Assembly (NCBI RefSeq): GCF_023111095.1
Contig: NZ_JALGYW010000021.1
Span: 1-64,000, forward strand
Length of the DNA stretch: 64,000 nt
Origin: Maribellus sp. YY47
GTDB lineage: Bacteria; Bacteroidota; Bacteroidia; Bacteroidales; Prolixibacteraceae
Reading direction: 5' to 3'
Shown here one piece after another: positions 43,818 through 53,042 of the stretch; positions within the stretch are counted from its first letter, which is position 1, and each line of letters starts with the position of its first letter. The notes beneath the pieces were generated by a model that did not search any database, was not told the origin of the DNA, and saw only the letters and a program-made list of their open reading frames with translations. Both the position numbers and the translations under genes were made by a program.

Positions 43818-46406
43818 TTAGTTTTTGAACGCCAACTGACCGTTTTCGGCATCCACCACAATCGGTTTTTCCTTTTCTACCTGGCCGCCAAGAATCCGTT
43901 TCGACAGTTCGTTCAATACAAATTTCTGCAAAACACGTTTAACGGGCCGTGCACCAAAGTGCGGATCGTAACCTACGTTCGACAAGAGATCGATCGCGGC
44001 ATCGGTAATCTCAATTTTCAAATCAACGCCCGACAAACGTTTCACCACCTGTTTAAACTGAAGTTTTACAATTTCATGAATATCAGCTTTTGACAAGGGT
44101 GTAAACACAATCGTTTCATCGATACGGTTCAAAAACTCGGGCCGAATGGTTTTGCGTAACAATTCCATCAACTGGTTCTGAGTTCGTTCCAGAACTTCTT
44201 CCTGATTGGCAGCACTCATTTTTTCATAATTTTCCTGAATAATATGAGACCCCAGGTTGGAAGTCATTATAATGATCGTATTCTTGAAATTCACTGTGCG
44301 TCCTTTGTTGTCCGTCAAACGCCCGTCGTCGAGCACCTGCAGCAACACATTAAAAACATCGGGATGCGCTTTTTCTATCTCATCGAAAAGAACCACCGAA
44401 TAAGGTTTATGCCGCACCGCTTCGGTAAGTTGTCCGCCTTCGTCGTAACCAACATACCCGGGAGGCGAACCAATTAAACGCGTTACCGAGAATTTTTCCT
44501 GGTATTCCGACATGTCGATACGCGTCATCATATTCTCGTCGTTAAACAGGTACTCTGCCAGGGCCCGCGCCAACTCAGTTTTCCCAACACCTGTGGTTCC
44601 CAGGAAAATAAACGAACCAATCGGGCGTTTTTCGTCCTGCAGACCTGCACGGCTGCGTCGAACAGCATCCGAAATGGCAGTAATTGCTTCGTGCTGCCCC
44701 ACTACCCGTTTGTGCAATTCTTCTTCCATGTGAAGCAGTTTCTCGCGTTCGCTTTGCAACATTTTTGACACCGGGATTCCGGTCCAACGAGCTACAACTT
44801 CAGCGATATCTTCGCTATCTACTTCCTCTTTAATCAGACTTTCGCCTTTTTTCATTTCGTTGAATTCTGCCTGCAATTTCTCGATCGCAGTCTCAGCTTC
44901 CTTCACCTTACCGTAACGCAATTCGGCCACTCGCCCGTAATCGCCCTGACGTTCGGCCTGCTCGGCTTCAAACTTATAGGTTTCAATCTCTTCTTTCTTT
45001 TGCTGAATGGCTTCAACTACCGATTTTTCTGATTGCCATTTGGCTCTCAATCTCGATTGTTCTTCCTTCAGATTCGAAATTTCCTCGTTTAAACCCTCCA
45101 GTTTTTTCTTATCGTTTTCACGCTTGATGGCTTCCCTCTCAATTTCGAGCTGTTTTACCCGGCGTTCAATTTCATCCAGTTCTTCGGGAACCGAATCCAT
45201 TTCCAACCGCAGTTTCGCAGCGGCTTCGTCCATCAGGTCGATGGCTTTATCCGGCAAAAAACGGTCAGAAATATAGCGCTGCGACAACTCCACCGAAGCT
45301 ATAATCGCATCGTCTTTGATCCTCACCTTGTGGTGATTTTCATACTTCTCCTTGATTCCCCGGAGTATGGAAATGGCGCTAAGGGTGTCTGGCTCGTCCA
45401 CATGAACAATCTGGAAACGACGCTCCAAGGCTTTGTCTTTCTCAAAGTATTTCTGATACTCGCTTAGGGTCGTCGCGCCGATTGCCCGCAATTCACCTCT
45501 GGCCAATGCAGGCTTCAAAATATTGGCAGCATCCATGGCTCCCTCACTCTTCCCGGCACCTACCAGGGTGTGAATTTCATCGATAAACAGAATCACCTCA
45601 TCGTTCGACTGAACCACCTCGTTTACAACAGCTTTTAATCGTTCTTCGAATTCACCTTTGTATTTTGCCCCGGCAATCAAAGCCCCCATATCCAGCGAAT
45701 ACACCTGTTTCGATTTGAGGTTTTCAGGAACATCGCCCCGCACAATCCGGTGCGCCAATCCTTCGGCGATGGCGGTTTTTCCGGTTCCGGGTTCACCCAA
45801 AAGAATAGGATTGTTTTTTGTGCGCCGCGAAAGAATCTGCAGAATTCTTCGAATCTCATCATCCCGCCCAATTACGGGATCTAGTTTCCCGGAACGGGCT
45901 CTTTCGTTCAAATTAATGGCAAACCGGTTCAGCGAGTTAAACTTGTCTTCCGCGGTCTGGCTATCCACTTTCGATCCTTTCCGTAATTCTTCGATCGCTA
46001 GTTTTAAGTCTTTCGCGGTAATTCCAGTGTCCTTCATCAGGCTGCTCACCGCATCTTTAACTTCAAGCAATCCCAGCAAAATATGCTCTACCGAAACATA
46101 TTGGTCGCCCATTTCCTGCGCCAGTCCCAATGCTTTTTGCAAGGCCTGGTTAGCGCCCGGAGAAAGATATTGTTCGCCTCCTGAAACTTTTGGGTACGAT
46201 TCAACGATTTTATTTAATGCCTGCTGAAAAATCCCGGTGTTTACTCCCAGTTTTTTCAACAGAAACTCAGTCACATTTTCAGCCGAATGCAACAGTCCCC
46301 GCATCAGGTGGCCGGTTTCAATGGCTTGTTGATTATTCCCCTGTGCAATTTGGAATGCCTGCTGGATGGCTTCCTGTGATTTTATGGTAAAATTATTCAA
46401 ATTCAT
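43818..46406 (-). CDS. clpB: ATP-dependent disaggregase ClpB
   Basis: ATG 46406 (MNLNNFTIKSQEAIQQAFQI) is preferred because ClpB proteins begin here; the frame extends 15 residues further without family similarity. The 862-residue protein has the Clp N-domain and AAA+ 1 with GEPGTGKTAIAEG. The long coiled-coil middle domain follows (about 400-525, IERRVKQLEIEREAIKREND). AAA+ 2 has GTTGVGKTELARALAE, ending with the D2 small domain GARPVKRVLQKF. It works with DnaK in rescue of aggregated protein. No CIRCE-like operator was seen upstream. Confidence 0.95.
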   Translation of the reverse strand: MNLNNFTIKSQEAIQQAFQIAQGNNQQAIETGHLMRGLLHSAENVTEFLLKKLGVNTGIFQQALNKIVESYPKVSGGEQYLSPGANQALQKALGLAQEMGDQYVSVEHILLGLLEVKDAVSSLMKDTGITAKDLKLAIEELRKGSKVDSQTAEDKFNSLNRFAINLNERARSGKLDPVIGRDDEIRRILQILSRRTKNNPILLGEPGTGKTAIAEGLAHRIVRGDVPENLKSKQVYSLDMGALIAGAKYKGEFEERLKAVVNEVVQSNDEVILFIDEIHTLVGAGKSEGAMDAANILKPALARGELRAIGATTLSEYQKYFEKDKALERRFQIVHVDEPDTLSAISILRGIKEKYENHHKVRIKDDAIIASVELSQRYISDRFLPDKAIDLMDEAAAKLRLEMDSVPEELDEIERRVKQLEIEREAIKRENDKKKLEGLNEEISNLKEEQSRLRAKWQSEKSVVEAIQQKKEEIETYKFEAEQAERQGDYGRVAELRYGKVKEAETAIEKLQAEFNEMKKGESLIKEEVDSEDIAEVVARWTGIPVSKMLQSEREKLLHMEEELHKRVVGQHEAITAISDAVRRSRAGLQDEKRPIGSFIFLGTTGVGKTELARALAEYLFNDENMMTRIDMSEYQEKFSVTRLIGSPPGYVGYDEGGQLTEAVRHKPYSVVLFDEIEKAHPDVFNVLLQVLDDGRLTDNKGRTVNFKNTIIIMTSNLGSHIIQENYEKMSAANQEEVLERTQNQLMELLRKTIRPEFLNRIDETIVFTPLSKADIHEIVKLQFKQVVKRLSGVDLKIEITDAAIDLLSNVGYDPHFGARPVKRVLQKFVLNELSKRILGGQVEKEKPIVVDAENGQLAFKN

Positions 46407-46451
46407 GGCAGTATTGCTTATAAAATTAACTTCACCCAACCTGCAAAACAC

Positions 46452-46930
46452 AAGCCATAAACATCTGAGAGACAGAATGTCGGGCTAAGAATTAAAAACT
46501 GGAAAAAATTTCAGAAAAAATGAGAATCGGGAAGAAAATATGGCAGTTTGGGCATAAAAAAACAGAGATAATCGCAATTACCTCTGTTTCCTAACCTAAC
46601 CAAATCTATTCTCTATGAAAAAACACTAAAACTATTCAAATTTCTTATTACAAATGTACGGTGGAAAATAGTTAACTCGTATCAACGTAAGTTAAAGAAT
46701 GTTAAGACTAAAAGACACTTACACCACAAGCGTGAAAACTATTGCTCAAAATGCATGCAACAAAGCTTTCATATTCAACTATTACACTATTTTCATACAA
46801 GTTTATTCCGAGCTTAAAAACAGCAACTTAAGTATCCAAAAACTTTCAATTTCTAAAAAATAAAATTACTTTAGCAACCCGTTTTCCAGAACGATTCTAA
46901 TACTAAATATTATAACTAAAAAGTACTTTT
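46452..46930. other. Divergent clpB-ppdK intergenic region
   Basis: A hairpin (AAACAGAG 46560-46567 with CTCTGTTT 46582-46589, extended by TAAT/ATTA) is preceded on the plus strand by an A-run. Read on the minus strand it is therefore an intrinsic-terminator shape. Downstream lie CCTAACCTAACC and a four-codon frame (ATG AAA AAA CAC TAA, 46615-46629). Another 300 bp of AT-rich sequence leads to ppdK. No promoter was fixed for either gene. Confidence 0.5.
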
Positions 46931-49633
46931 ATGGCAAAACATGTATATACCTTTGGAGCTGGAAAAGCAGAAGGTAAGGCTGACATGAAAAACCTCCTGG
47001 GAGGGAAAGGCGCAAACCTTGCTGAAATGAACCTGATTGGCGTTCCTGTTCCTCCGGGTTTCACCATTACAACCGAAGTTTGTACCATGTACAACGAACA
47101 AGGACAGGAAGCTACATTCAACCTGATTAAACCAGAGGTTGAAGCAGCGGTTGCCCTGGTAGAGGAACTTACCGATACCAAATTTGGCGATAAAACAAAT
47201 CCTTGTCTTGTTTCTGTTCGCTCTGGAGCCAGAGCATCAATGCCCGGTATGATGGACACTGTTCTTAACCTGGGGATGAATGATGTGGCTGTTGAAGCCA
47301 TTGCTGCAAAATCAGGAAACTCGCGTTTTGCATGGGATTCATACCGTCGTTTTGTACAAATGTATGGCGACGTTGTAATGGAAATGAAACCGGCAAGTAA
47401 AGAAGAAATTGATCCTTTTGAAGAAATCATCGAAGGGTTGAAAGAAGAAAAAGGAATCACACTTGATACTGAATTCTCTACCGACGATTTAAAAGAATTG
47501 GTAAGCCGTTTTAAAACTGCGGTAAAAAAAGTTACCGGCAAAGATTTCCCAACCGATCCGTGGGAACAACTCTGGGGCGCTGTTGCTGCTGTTTTCAATA
47601 GCTGGAACAACGATCGTGCTATCCTTTACCGTCGTCTGGAACAAATTCCTGATGAGTGGGGAACAGCAGTAAACGTTCAGGCCATGGTATTCGGAAACAT
47701 GGGTGAATCTTCGGCAACAGGTGTTGCTTTTACGCGTGATGCCGCCACCGGTGAAGATGTATTCAACGGTGAATACCTGATCAACGCTCAGGGAGAAGAT
47801 GTGGTTGCCGGGATCCGTACTCCACAGGAAATCACCATTGAAGGATCAAGAAGATGGGCAAAACTTCAAGGCGTTAGCGAAGAAGACAGAGCTTCAAAAT
47901 ACCCTTCACTGGAAGAAGCAATGCCTGATCTTTACAGACAGTTAAACGAAACCCAGCAAAAACTGGAAGACCACTATAGCGATATGCAGGACCTTGAATT
48001 CACGATTCAGGAAGGTAAACTGTGGCTGCTGCAAACCCGTAACGGGAAACGTACCGGCGCCGCCATGGTAAAAATTGCTGTTGATATGCTGAACGAAGGT
48101 CGTATCGATGAAAAAACTGCATTAAAACGCATTGATGCAGGAAAACTGGACGAACTTCTTCACCCGGTATTTGATACTGCCGCAATGAAAACCGCTACTG
48201 TATTGGCGAAAGGTTTGCCTGCTTCTCCGGGAGCTGCAACCGGTCAGGTTGTTTTCTTTGCCGACGAAGCCAACAAATATCCTGAAACGGTTTTGGTACG
48301 TGTTGAAACTTCACCCGAAGACCTAGAAGGAATGCACATTTCAAAAGGTATTCTTACCGCCCGTGGTGGTATGACTTCACACGCTGCTGTTGTTGCCCGT
48401 GGTATGGGTAAGTGCTGTGTTTCAGGTGCCGGCAGTGTAAAGATCAACTACAAAACCCGTGTAATGACCATCGACGGAAAAGAATTCCACGAAGGTGACT
48501 GGATTTCACTAAATGGCTCTACCGGAGAAGTTTACGAAGGAAAAGTAGCAACTATGGATCCTGACATGAGCGGCGACTTCGGCAAAATCATGGATTTGGC
48601 TGACAAATTCACCAGGATGAAAGTTCGCACAAATGCCGATACTCCGAACGATGCTAAAGTTGCACGCGATTTTGGTGCTCAGGGTATTGGTTTGTGCCGT
48701 ACAGAACACATGTTCTTTGAAGGTGAAAGAATTAAAGCGATGCGCGAAATGATTCTGGCCAAAACAGAAGAAGCTCGTCGTAAAGCCTTAGATAAATTAC
48801 TGCCTTACCAACGCGAAGACTTCGAGGGTATTTTGGAAGCCATGGAAGGATACGGAGTAACCATCCGTTTACTTGACCCACCGTTGCACGAATTTGTTCC
48901 TCACGAAGAAGCCAACCAAAAAGAAATGGCTGACGAAATGGGAATCACTGTGGAAGAAGTGAAAGCATTGGTTGAAGACCTGCACGAATTTAACCCGATG
49001 TTGGGTCACCGTGGATGTCGTTTAGGAAACACTTATCCTGAAATTACTGAGATGCAGGCCCGCGCCATTATCGAAGCTGGTGTAAACCTGAAGCAAAAAG
49101 GTGTGGATGCACGTCCTGAAATTATGGTTCCGCTGATCGGTACAGTAAAAGAGCTGAAACTGCAGGCTGACATTATTCACGCAACAGCGAAAAAAGTTTT
49201 CGAAGAAAAAGGTGCAACCGTAGATTATATGGTGGGTACAATGATCGAAATTCCACGCGCTGCGGTAACTGCTGATAAAGTTGCCGAAGTAGCTGAATTC
49301 TTCTCATTTGGCACAAACGACCTTACTCAGATGACATTCGGATATTCACGTGACGATGCCGGTAAATTCCTGCCTGTTTACCTTGCAAAAGGCATCCTGA
49401 AAAACGATCCTTTCCAGGTTCTTGACCAGGAAGGTGTTGGACAGGTAGTTAAAATGGGTGTTGAAAAAGGCCGCAGCACCAAACCAAACCTGAAAGTTGG
49501 TATTTGCGGCGAACACGGTGGTGAACCTTCATCTGTAATGTTCTGCGACAGCGTTGGAATGGACTACGTAAGTTGTTCTCCATACCGCGTGCCAATTGCC
49601 CGCGTTGCTGCTGCTCAGGCAAACTTGAAATAA
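46931..49633 (+). CDS. ppdK: Pyruvate, phosphate dikinase
   Basis: The 900-residue enzyme interconverts pyruvate, ATP and phosphate with PEP, AMP and diphosphate. The nucleotide-binding part begins GAGKAEGKADMKNLLGGKGA and includes VSVRSGARASMPGMMDTVLN. The swivelling domain has GGMTSHAAVVARGMGKCC with the phospho-acceptor His484. The PEP barrel has GLCRTEHMFF, GTNDLTQMTFGYSRDD and the C-terminal GICGEHGGEPSS. The length is normal. It is monocistronic, ending at the hairpin at 49657. Confidence 0.96.
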   Translation: MAKHVYTFGAGKAEGKADMKNLLGGKGANLAEMNLIGVPVPPGFTITTEVCTMYNEQGQEATFNLIKPEVEAAVALVEELTDTKFGDKTNPCLVSVRSGARASMPGMMDTVLNLGMNDVAVEAIAAKSGNSRFAWDSYRRFVQMYGDVVMEMKPASKEEIDPFEEIIEGLKEEKGITLDTEFSTDDLKELVSRFKTAVKKVTGKDFPTDPWEQLWGAVAAVFNSWNNDRAILYRRLEQIPDEWGTAVNVQAMVFGNMGESSATGVAFTRDAATGEDVFNGEYLINAQGEDVVAGIRTPQEITIEGSRRWAKLQGVSEEDRASKYPSLEEAMPDLYRQLNETQQKLEDHYSDMQDLEFTIQEGKLWLLQTRNGKRTGAAMVKIAVDMLNEGRIDEKTALKRIDAGKLDELLHPVFDTAAMKTATVLAKGLPASPGAATGQVVFFADEANKYPETVLVRVETSPEDLEGMHISKGILTARGGMTSHAAVVARGMGKCCVSGAGSVKINYKTRVMTIDGKEFHEGDWISLNGSTGEVYEGKVATMDPDMSGDFGKIMDLADKFTRMKVRTNADTPNDAKVARDFGAQGIGLCRTEHMFFEGERIKAMREMILAKTEEARRKALDKLLPYQREDFEGILEAMEGYGVTIRLLDPPLHEFVPHEEANQKEMADEMGITVEEVKALVEDLHEFNPMLGHRGCRLGNTYPEITEMQARAIIEAGVNLKQKGVDARPEIMVPLIGTVKELKLQADIIHATAKKVFEEKGATVDYMVGTMIEIPRAAVTADKVAEVAEFFSFGTNDLTQMTFGYSRDDAGKFLPVYLAKGILKNDPFQVLDQEGVGQVVKMGVEKGRSTKPNLKVGICGEHGGEPSSVMFCDSVGMDYVSCSPYRVPIARVAAAQANLK

Positions 49634-49656
49634 TAATTCAAGCGAACAATAATATG

Positions 49657-49687
49657 AGAGCTGCTCTTTGGGGCAGCTCTTTTTTTT
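49657..49687 (+). terminator. Intrinsic terminator of ppdK
   Basis: AGAGCTGC (49657-49664) pairs with GCAGCTCT (49673-49680), followed by a run of T through 49687. It lies about 24 bp after the ppdK stop. Confidence 0.9.
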
Positions 49688-49889
49688 CCCAAATCTCCAA
49701 GCGCCTCTGCTCCAAAACTGATTTTGCGTAGAACTACGTATGCAATTCACGTAGAATTACTCTTTCAGCCACTGACTAAATTCGTGAAATTTGTGTTGTC
49801 AGACAAAGAGAGATGATAAACACAAAAAAATACGGTATAATTTCCTTCACAACACGAGTTGGTTCCCCCACGATGCACCATCACTCTCT

Positions 49890-50022
49890 TTATTTACCAT
49901 CACACTTTATACACATTCATTCCCTCTCAAGTAACTGTCCCATTTTCCCTAAGCCGTGATGGTAAAAAATAAGGTTATGATTCGAACAGGGGCACTAACA
50001 TGGTGCCCCTTTTGTCTTTTTA
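49890..50022 (+). ncRNA. Candidate structured small RNA with its own terminator
   Basis: TTTACCATCAC (49893-49903) can pair with GTGATGGTAAA (49956-49966), an 11-bp stem closing a 52-nt internal region. Twenty-two bases later AGGGGCAC (49988-49995) pairs with GTGCCCCT (50003-50010), followed by TTTTGTCTTTTT, a plus-strand terminator. ppdK already has its own terminator 300 bp upstream, and the next gene is on the other strand, so this terminator has no known gene to serve. A TATAAT-like sequence at about 49839 could start the transcript. This is inference from structure only. Confidence 0.4.
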
Positions 50023-50037
50023 TGAAGGTGTGAAATC

Positions 50038-50700
50038 TTAAACCTGAATAAGGTTATTTTTCATAGCGAAGATTACTAATCCTGCCATATTCCTGGCTCC
50101 GGTTTTCTCCAGTAAAGTTCTTTTATATCCTTCAACTGTCCGGGGACTTAACGACAAGCGATCCGCAATTTCTGCCGCAGTAAGCTCTTCACAAATCAGT
50201 TGAAGTACCTGATTTTCGCGTTCTGACAATTCATCCTGTCTTAACTGATACTTGGTTTTCGCCGCCGTTTTTGAAGTATTTAATACGGCAGCTGTCAGAC
50301 TTGCGGAAAAATAAAAATCATTTTTCATTACCTTCTTCAAAGCCAGCTCCAGCTCGTCGGGATCCGCGTTTTTTAACAGATAGCCGTTAACTCCCTCTCC
50401 CACCAAATGAGACACCAGTTGAACATCATCTTCCATACTTAGTATGATAATTCGAACCGACGGATATTTGATTTTTAGTTGACGGGTAGCTTCCACTCCA
50501 TCCATAACCGGCATGTTTACATCGAGCAAAACCACATCGGGAGGCGAAGGCATTTTTTCAATCAGGCTCAACAATTCGGCACCGTTTTCGGCCTCATAGA
50601 TCTCTCCCACCGCATCGAAATCGGAAAGCAAAGCGGCCATCCCTTTTCGAAACAGTTTATGATCGTCAGTTACTACAATACTTAGTTTGGTTTCATTCAT
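50038..50700 (-). CDS. NarL/FixJ-family response regulator
   Basis: The 220-residue protein has a receiver domain with the acidic pair at DDH (12-13), the phospho-acceptor Asp60 in VVLLDVNMP and the conserved Lys near LLKNAD. The C-terminal LuxR-type helix-turn-helix (about 155-215) contains LSERENQVLQLICEELTAAE and SPRTVEGYKRTLLEKTGA. It overlaps the kinase gene by 8 bp, so the two are co-translated and form a cognate pair. The target genes are unknown. Confidence 0.92.
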   Translation of the reverse strand: MNETKLSIVVTDDHKLFRKGMAALLSDFDAVGEIYEAENGAELLSLIEKMPSPPDVVLLDVNMPVMDGVEATRQLKIKYPSVRIIILSMEDDVQLVSHLVGEGVNGYLLKNADPDELELALKKVMKNDFYFSASLTAAVLNTSKTAAKTKYQLRQDELSERENQVLQLICEELTAAEIADRLSLSPRTVEGYKRTLLEKTGARNMAGLVIFAMKNNLIQV

Positions 50701-51478
50701 GGTTTCTCAAATACAATAAAGCAGATGTTCCGTCACCGATCCTGGACTTTAACTTCAGCTTACCGCCAGCCATCTCAGCACGACTTTCCAGGTTTTTCAA
50801 GCCCAGTCCAGAATTACCTCTTTCCTTCAGATCAAATCCTTTTCCGTTATCCCGAACCAGAACAGCGAGCGTATTATGGGTAAATCGTAAGTGTATCGAT
50901 AAATGAGTGGCATCGGCATGTTTAATCGCGTTGTTCATCAACTCCTGAACCACCCTAAAGACCGCCAATTCTTTTTTCACATCAAAGCGAAAAGACTCAC
51001 CCGTTTTTCCAACTTCAATATAAAGCTGGTCTGATTTGTTTACCCAACTGGCCAGTTCCCCTATGGCCGGATAAAGTCCCAGTTTCTCCAGCGAGGGAGG
51101 TAAAAGTGCCCGCGAAATCCTTCGAACCTGGGTGATTACATCATCGAGATACGTTTTAGTTTCACCCGCCAAAACATGGGTCTTATCGACTGATTGGCGT
51201 TCAATACGACCTACATTGAGTTTTACTACCGAAAGCATTGCGCCCACCTCATCGTGCAAATCCTGGGCAATCCGGCGGCGTTCATTCTCCTGCGCCTGTA
51301 TCGTATTCCTAAGTATTTCTTCCTGTTGATTTTGTTTTACCCGATTCAGTTCCAGCTGTTTTTGCAACAAACGCTTCTGGTAAAAAATGAAAAAGAAAAA
51401 CAATCCTCCGGCCAGCATCATCATGCCAACCGTTCCTAAAAAATAAACCAAGGTAATATCTGCGTTTCCTGATCCCAC
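50693..51478 (-). CDS. HisKA_3-type sensor histidine kinase with one membrane segment
   Basis: The 261-residue protein starts at GTG 51478. A hydrophobic segment (about residues 9-33) is followed by a coiled-coil linker and the dimerisation motif ERRRIAQDLHDEVGAMLSV, with phospho-acceptor His75. The ATPase part has ELMNNAIKHADA (N box), VRDNGKGFD (G1) and SGLGLKNLESRAEM (G2). There is no extracellular or PAS sensory domain, so sensing may come from a partner, possibly the membrane protein encoded just upstream. Confidence 0.9.
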   Translation of the reverse strand: MGSGNADITLVYFLGTVGMMMLAGGLFFFFIFYQKRLLQKQLELNRVKQNQQEEILRNTIQAQENERRRIAQDLHDEVGAMLSVVKLNVGRIERQSVDKTHVLAGETKTYLDDVITQVRRISRALLPPSLEKLGLYPAIGELASWVNKSDQLYIEVGKTGESFRFDVKKELAVFRVVQELMNNAIKHADATHLSIHLRFTHNTLAVLVRDNGKGFDLKERGNSGLGLKNLESRAEMAGGKLKLKSRIGDGTSALLYLRNHE

Positions 51479-51504
51479 TCAAAAAAATTCGGTTAGCCGC
51501 TAAT

Positions 51505-52206
51505 TTAGCTAACAAAATTCACTTTTTGTTCAGATTGACCGATTTTGTCGTTTTTAGAAGACTGTCCTGATTTTCCATGATTCACCTGCCAAAAACCCAT
51601 GGCAATCAACACATAAAAAAGCGCATTCAGAATCGAAAAATACAAAACGGTTAATCGTGAAAACGCCCGGGAATATTCAAGAATGAGATTGAACATTAAC
51701 GAAAAAAACAAATTTCCGGCATAATAAATCAAAATCGCAACATTGATGTATATGGTAGGTTCTTTCCAAAGGTTCTGAATTTTCGCATCGTCCATCACCT
51801 TGTAAAAATAAAGAAGACAAAATCCGATAAAGAAAATCTTACTTATGGTTTGCAATAAAGCGGGGTATTCATGCCACGAATTAAAAACGACCAGATTAGA
51901 GAGGCTTACCGTAACAAATGCAAAAACAATTGCCACGAATATCAGGGGTTTAAACCGGTCTTTTAGCAACTGCCTGTAATAATAGCCCAGAAATATAAAT
52001 TCAAGCAAATAATAAATATTCCCTGGCAGCATCGTGTTTTTAGCCTCTAACACATACCGTAGGTAAAGACCAAAAATTTCGTTGGCCGTACCATACACCA
52101 CAAAAAAAAACAAAATTTTTAACGCTAAATCCATTCGGGAATACCTCAACAAGCCAATTACAAAAGGAATAAGAATTGGAGTCCAGTTGAAATACAAAAG
52201 ATTCAA
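51505..52206 (-). CDS. Multipass membrane protein of unknown function, in a kinase operon
   Basis: The 233-residue protein has about six to seven hydrophobic segments and a short polar tail (GKSGQSSKNDKIGQSEQK). It resembles seven-helix sensor-like proteins without any known motif. It lies 26 bp upstream of the kinase gene and 9 bp downstream of another unknown gene, so all four are probably one operon. It may supply the input to the sensorless kinase; this is inferred from position. Confidence 0.6.
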   Translation of the reverse strand: MNLLYFNWTPILIPFVIGLLRYSRMDLALKILFFFVVYGTANEIFGLYLRYVLEAKNTMLPGNIYYLLEFIFLGYYYRQLLKDRFKPLIFVAIVFAFVTVSLSNLVVFNSWHEYPALLQTISKIFFIGFCLLYFYKVMDDAKIQNLWKEPTIYINVAILIYYAGNLFFSLMFNLILEYSRAFSRLTVLYFSILNALFYVLIAMGFWQVNHGKSGQSSKNDKIGQSEQKVNFVS

Positions 52207-52215
52207 AGTGTCAGT

Positions 52216-52860
52216 TTATGAGTTATAAATGCTTCTTTCGTCGCAATAAGGCGGACAAATACCAGCGTGGTTAAAAACATCGTCATTTTCAGTAGCGATA
52301 TCGCTTTCCAATGATTTTACAGGACCAATAATTACATCCATGGTTTTGGCAATACCAAACTCAAGTTGTATTTCTGCCCTGTTTTGTGCGTTGAACAATT
52401 CATGTAACTCAAATTTGGTCAACAAGTAAGCATTGGGATAAATATATTGGCGGAACGGCGCTCCCTCGTGATCCGGATCCAATTCTCCGGAACGCCACCG
52501 GCGATACAACCTGATGCTTTCAATCACCAGCTTGTTATTATCCGAAAGGTTCACATTCTTCTTCGACAATTTGAATACCGGAGTTTCATAATCGGCGTAT
52601 ACATCGCCACTGCCCAACAAAAAAGCAGATACAGCATAAGCACAAAGCTCATACTTTCCGTCGTTGTTTTCCTGCTCCAGGCCAAGATACACGCGCACCC
52701 GGTTTTCGTTCTCGCCAATCAGCGTTTTATACGTTTCCTTTTGCAGGATAATCTTTGGAACTTTAAGATTAAAGGTGAGTTTCGATTCCTCATTAAAATT
52801 CTTTCTCCAGTTCTCCGCCTTCTTTGGGGGTAGTTGATCTCTTTTTAATTTTGTTGACAT
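52216..52860 (-). CDS. Hypothetical protein, first gene of the kinase operon
   Basis: ATG 52860 (MSTKLKRDQLPPKKAENWRK) gives 214 residues; an in-frame TTG 36 bases upstream is less likely. There is no signal peptide or membrane segment. It is a mixed alpha/beta protein with a charged start, and it ends with a possible metal motif, HAGICPPYCDE, carrying two cysteines and a histidine. I do not recognise the family. The 9-bp gap to the membrane protein gene suggests shared transcription. Confidence 0.6.
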   Translation of the reverse strand: MSTKLKRDQLPPKKAENWRKNFNEESKLTFNLKVPKIILQKETYKTLIGENENRVRVYLGLEQENNDGKYELCAYAVSAFLLGSGDVYADYETPVFKLSKKNVNLSDNNKLVIESIRLYRRWRSGELDPDHEGAPFRQYIYPNAYLLTKFELHELFNAQNRAEIQLEFGIAKTMDVIIGPVKSLESDIATENDDVFNHAGICPPYCDERSIYNS

Positions 52861-52972
52861 ACCTGATATCGCATTTGGTTGTTTAAAAATAGACAAAAAA
52901 ACGGTTTGAATTATGCTTCCTCCGGATTAAAAACATTTCCTCTTTCATTAGAATTCATTTTTAGTCATAAAA

Positions 52973-53001
52973 AACTGCCCGCTTCAGAACTGCGGGCAGT
53001 T
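52973..53001 (-). terminator. Intrinsic terminator after the Tyr-rich protein gene
   Basis: On the minus strand AACTGCCCGC pairs with GCGGGCAGTT around a short loop and is followed by a run of T. It lies about 40 bp downstream of the stop at 53043. Confidence 0.85.
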
Positions 53002-53042
53002 AAACAAAAAACAATATATCTCAAAGGTTTAGCAATCACTTG

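Noticed and set aside
46903-47610. 235-codon minus-strand open frame opposite ppdK
   Set aside because: It is antisense to the N-terminal domain of a highly conserved enzyme, and the Ser/Phe-rich product is typical of a shadow frame.
49975-50010. tRNA T-arm-like sequence near GATTCGAACAGG
   Set aside because: There is no acceptor stem, D-arm or anticodon arm around it. The hairpin is a terminator.
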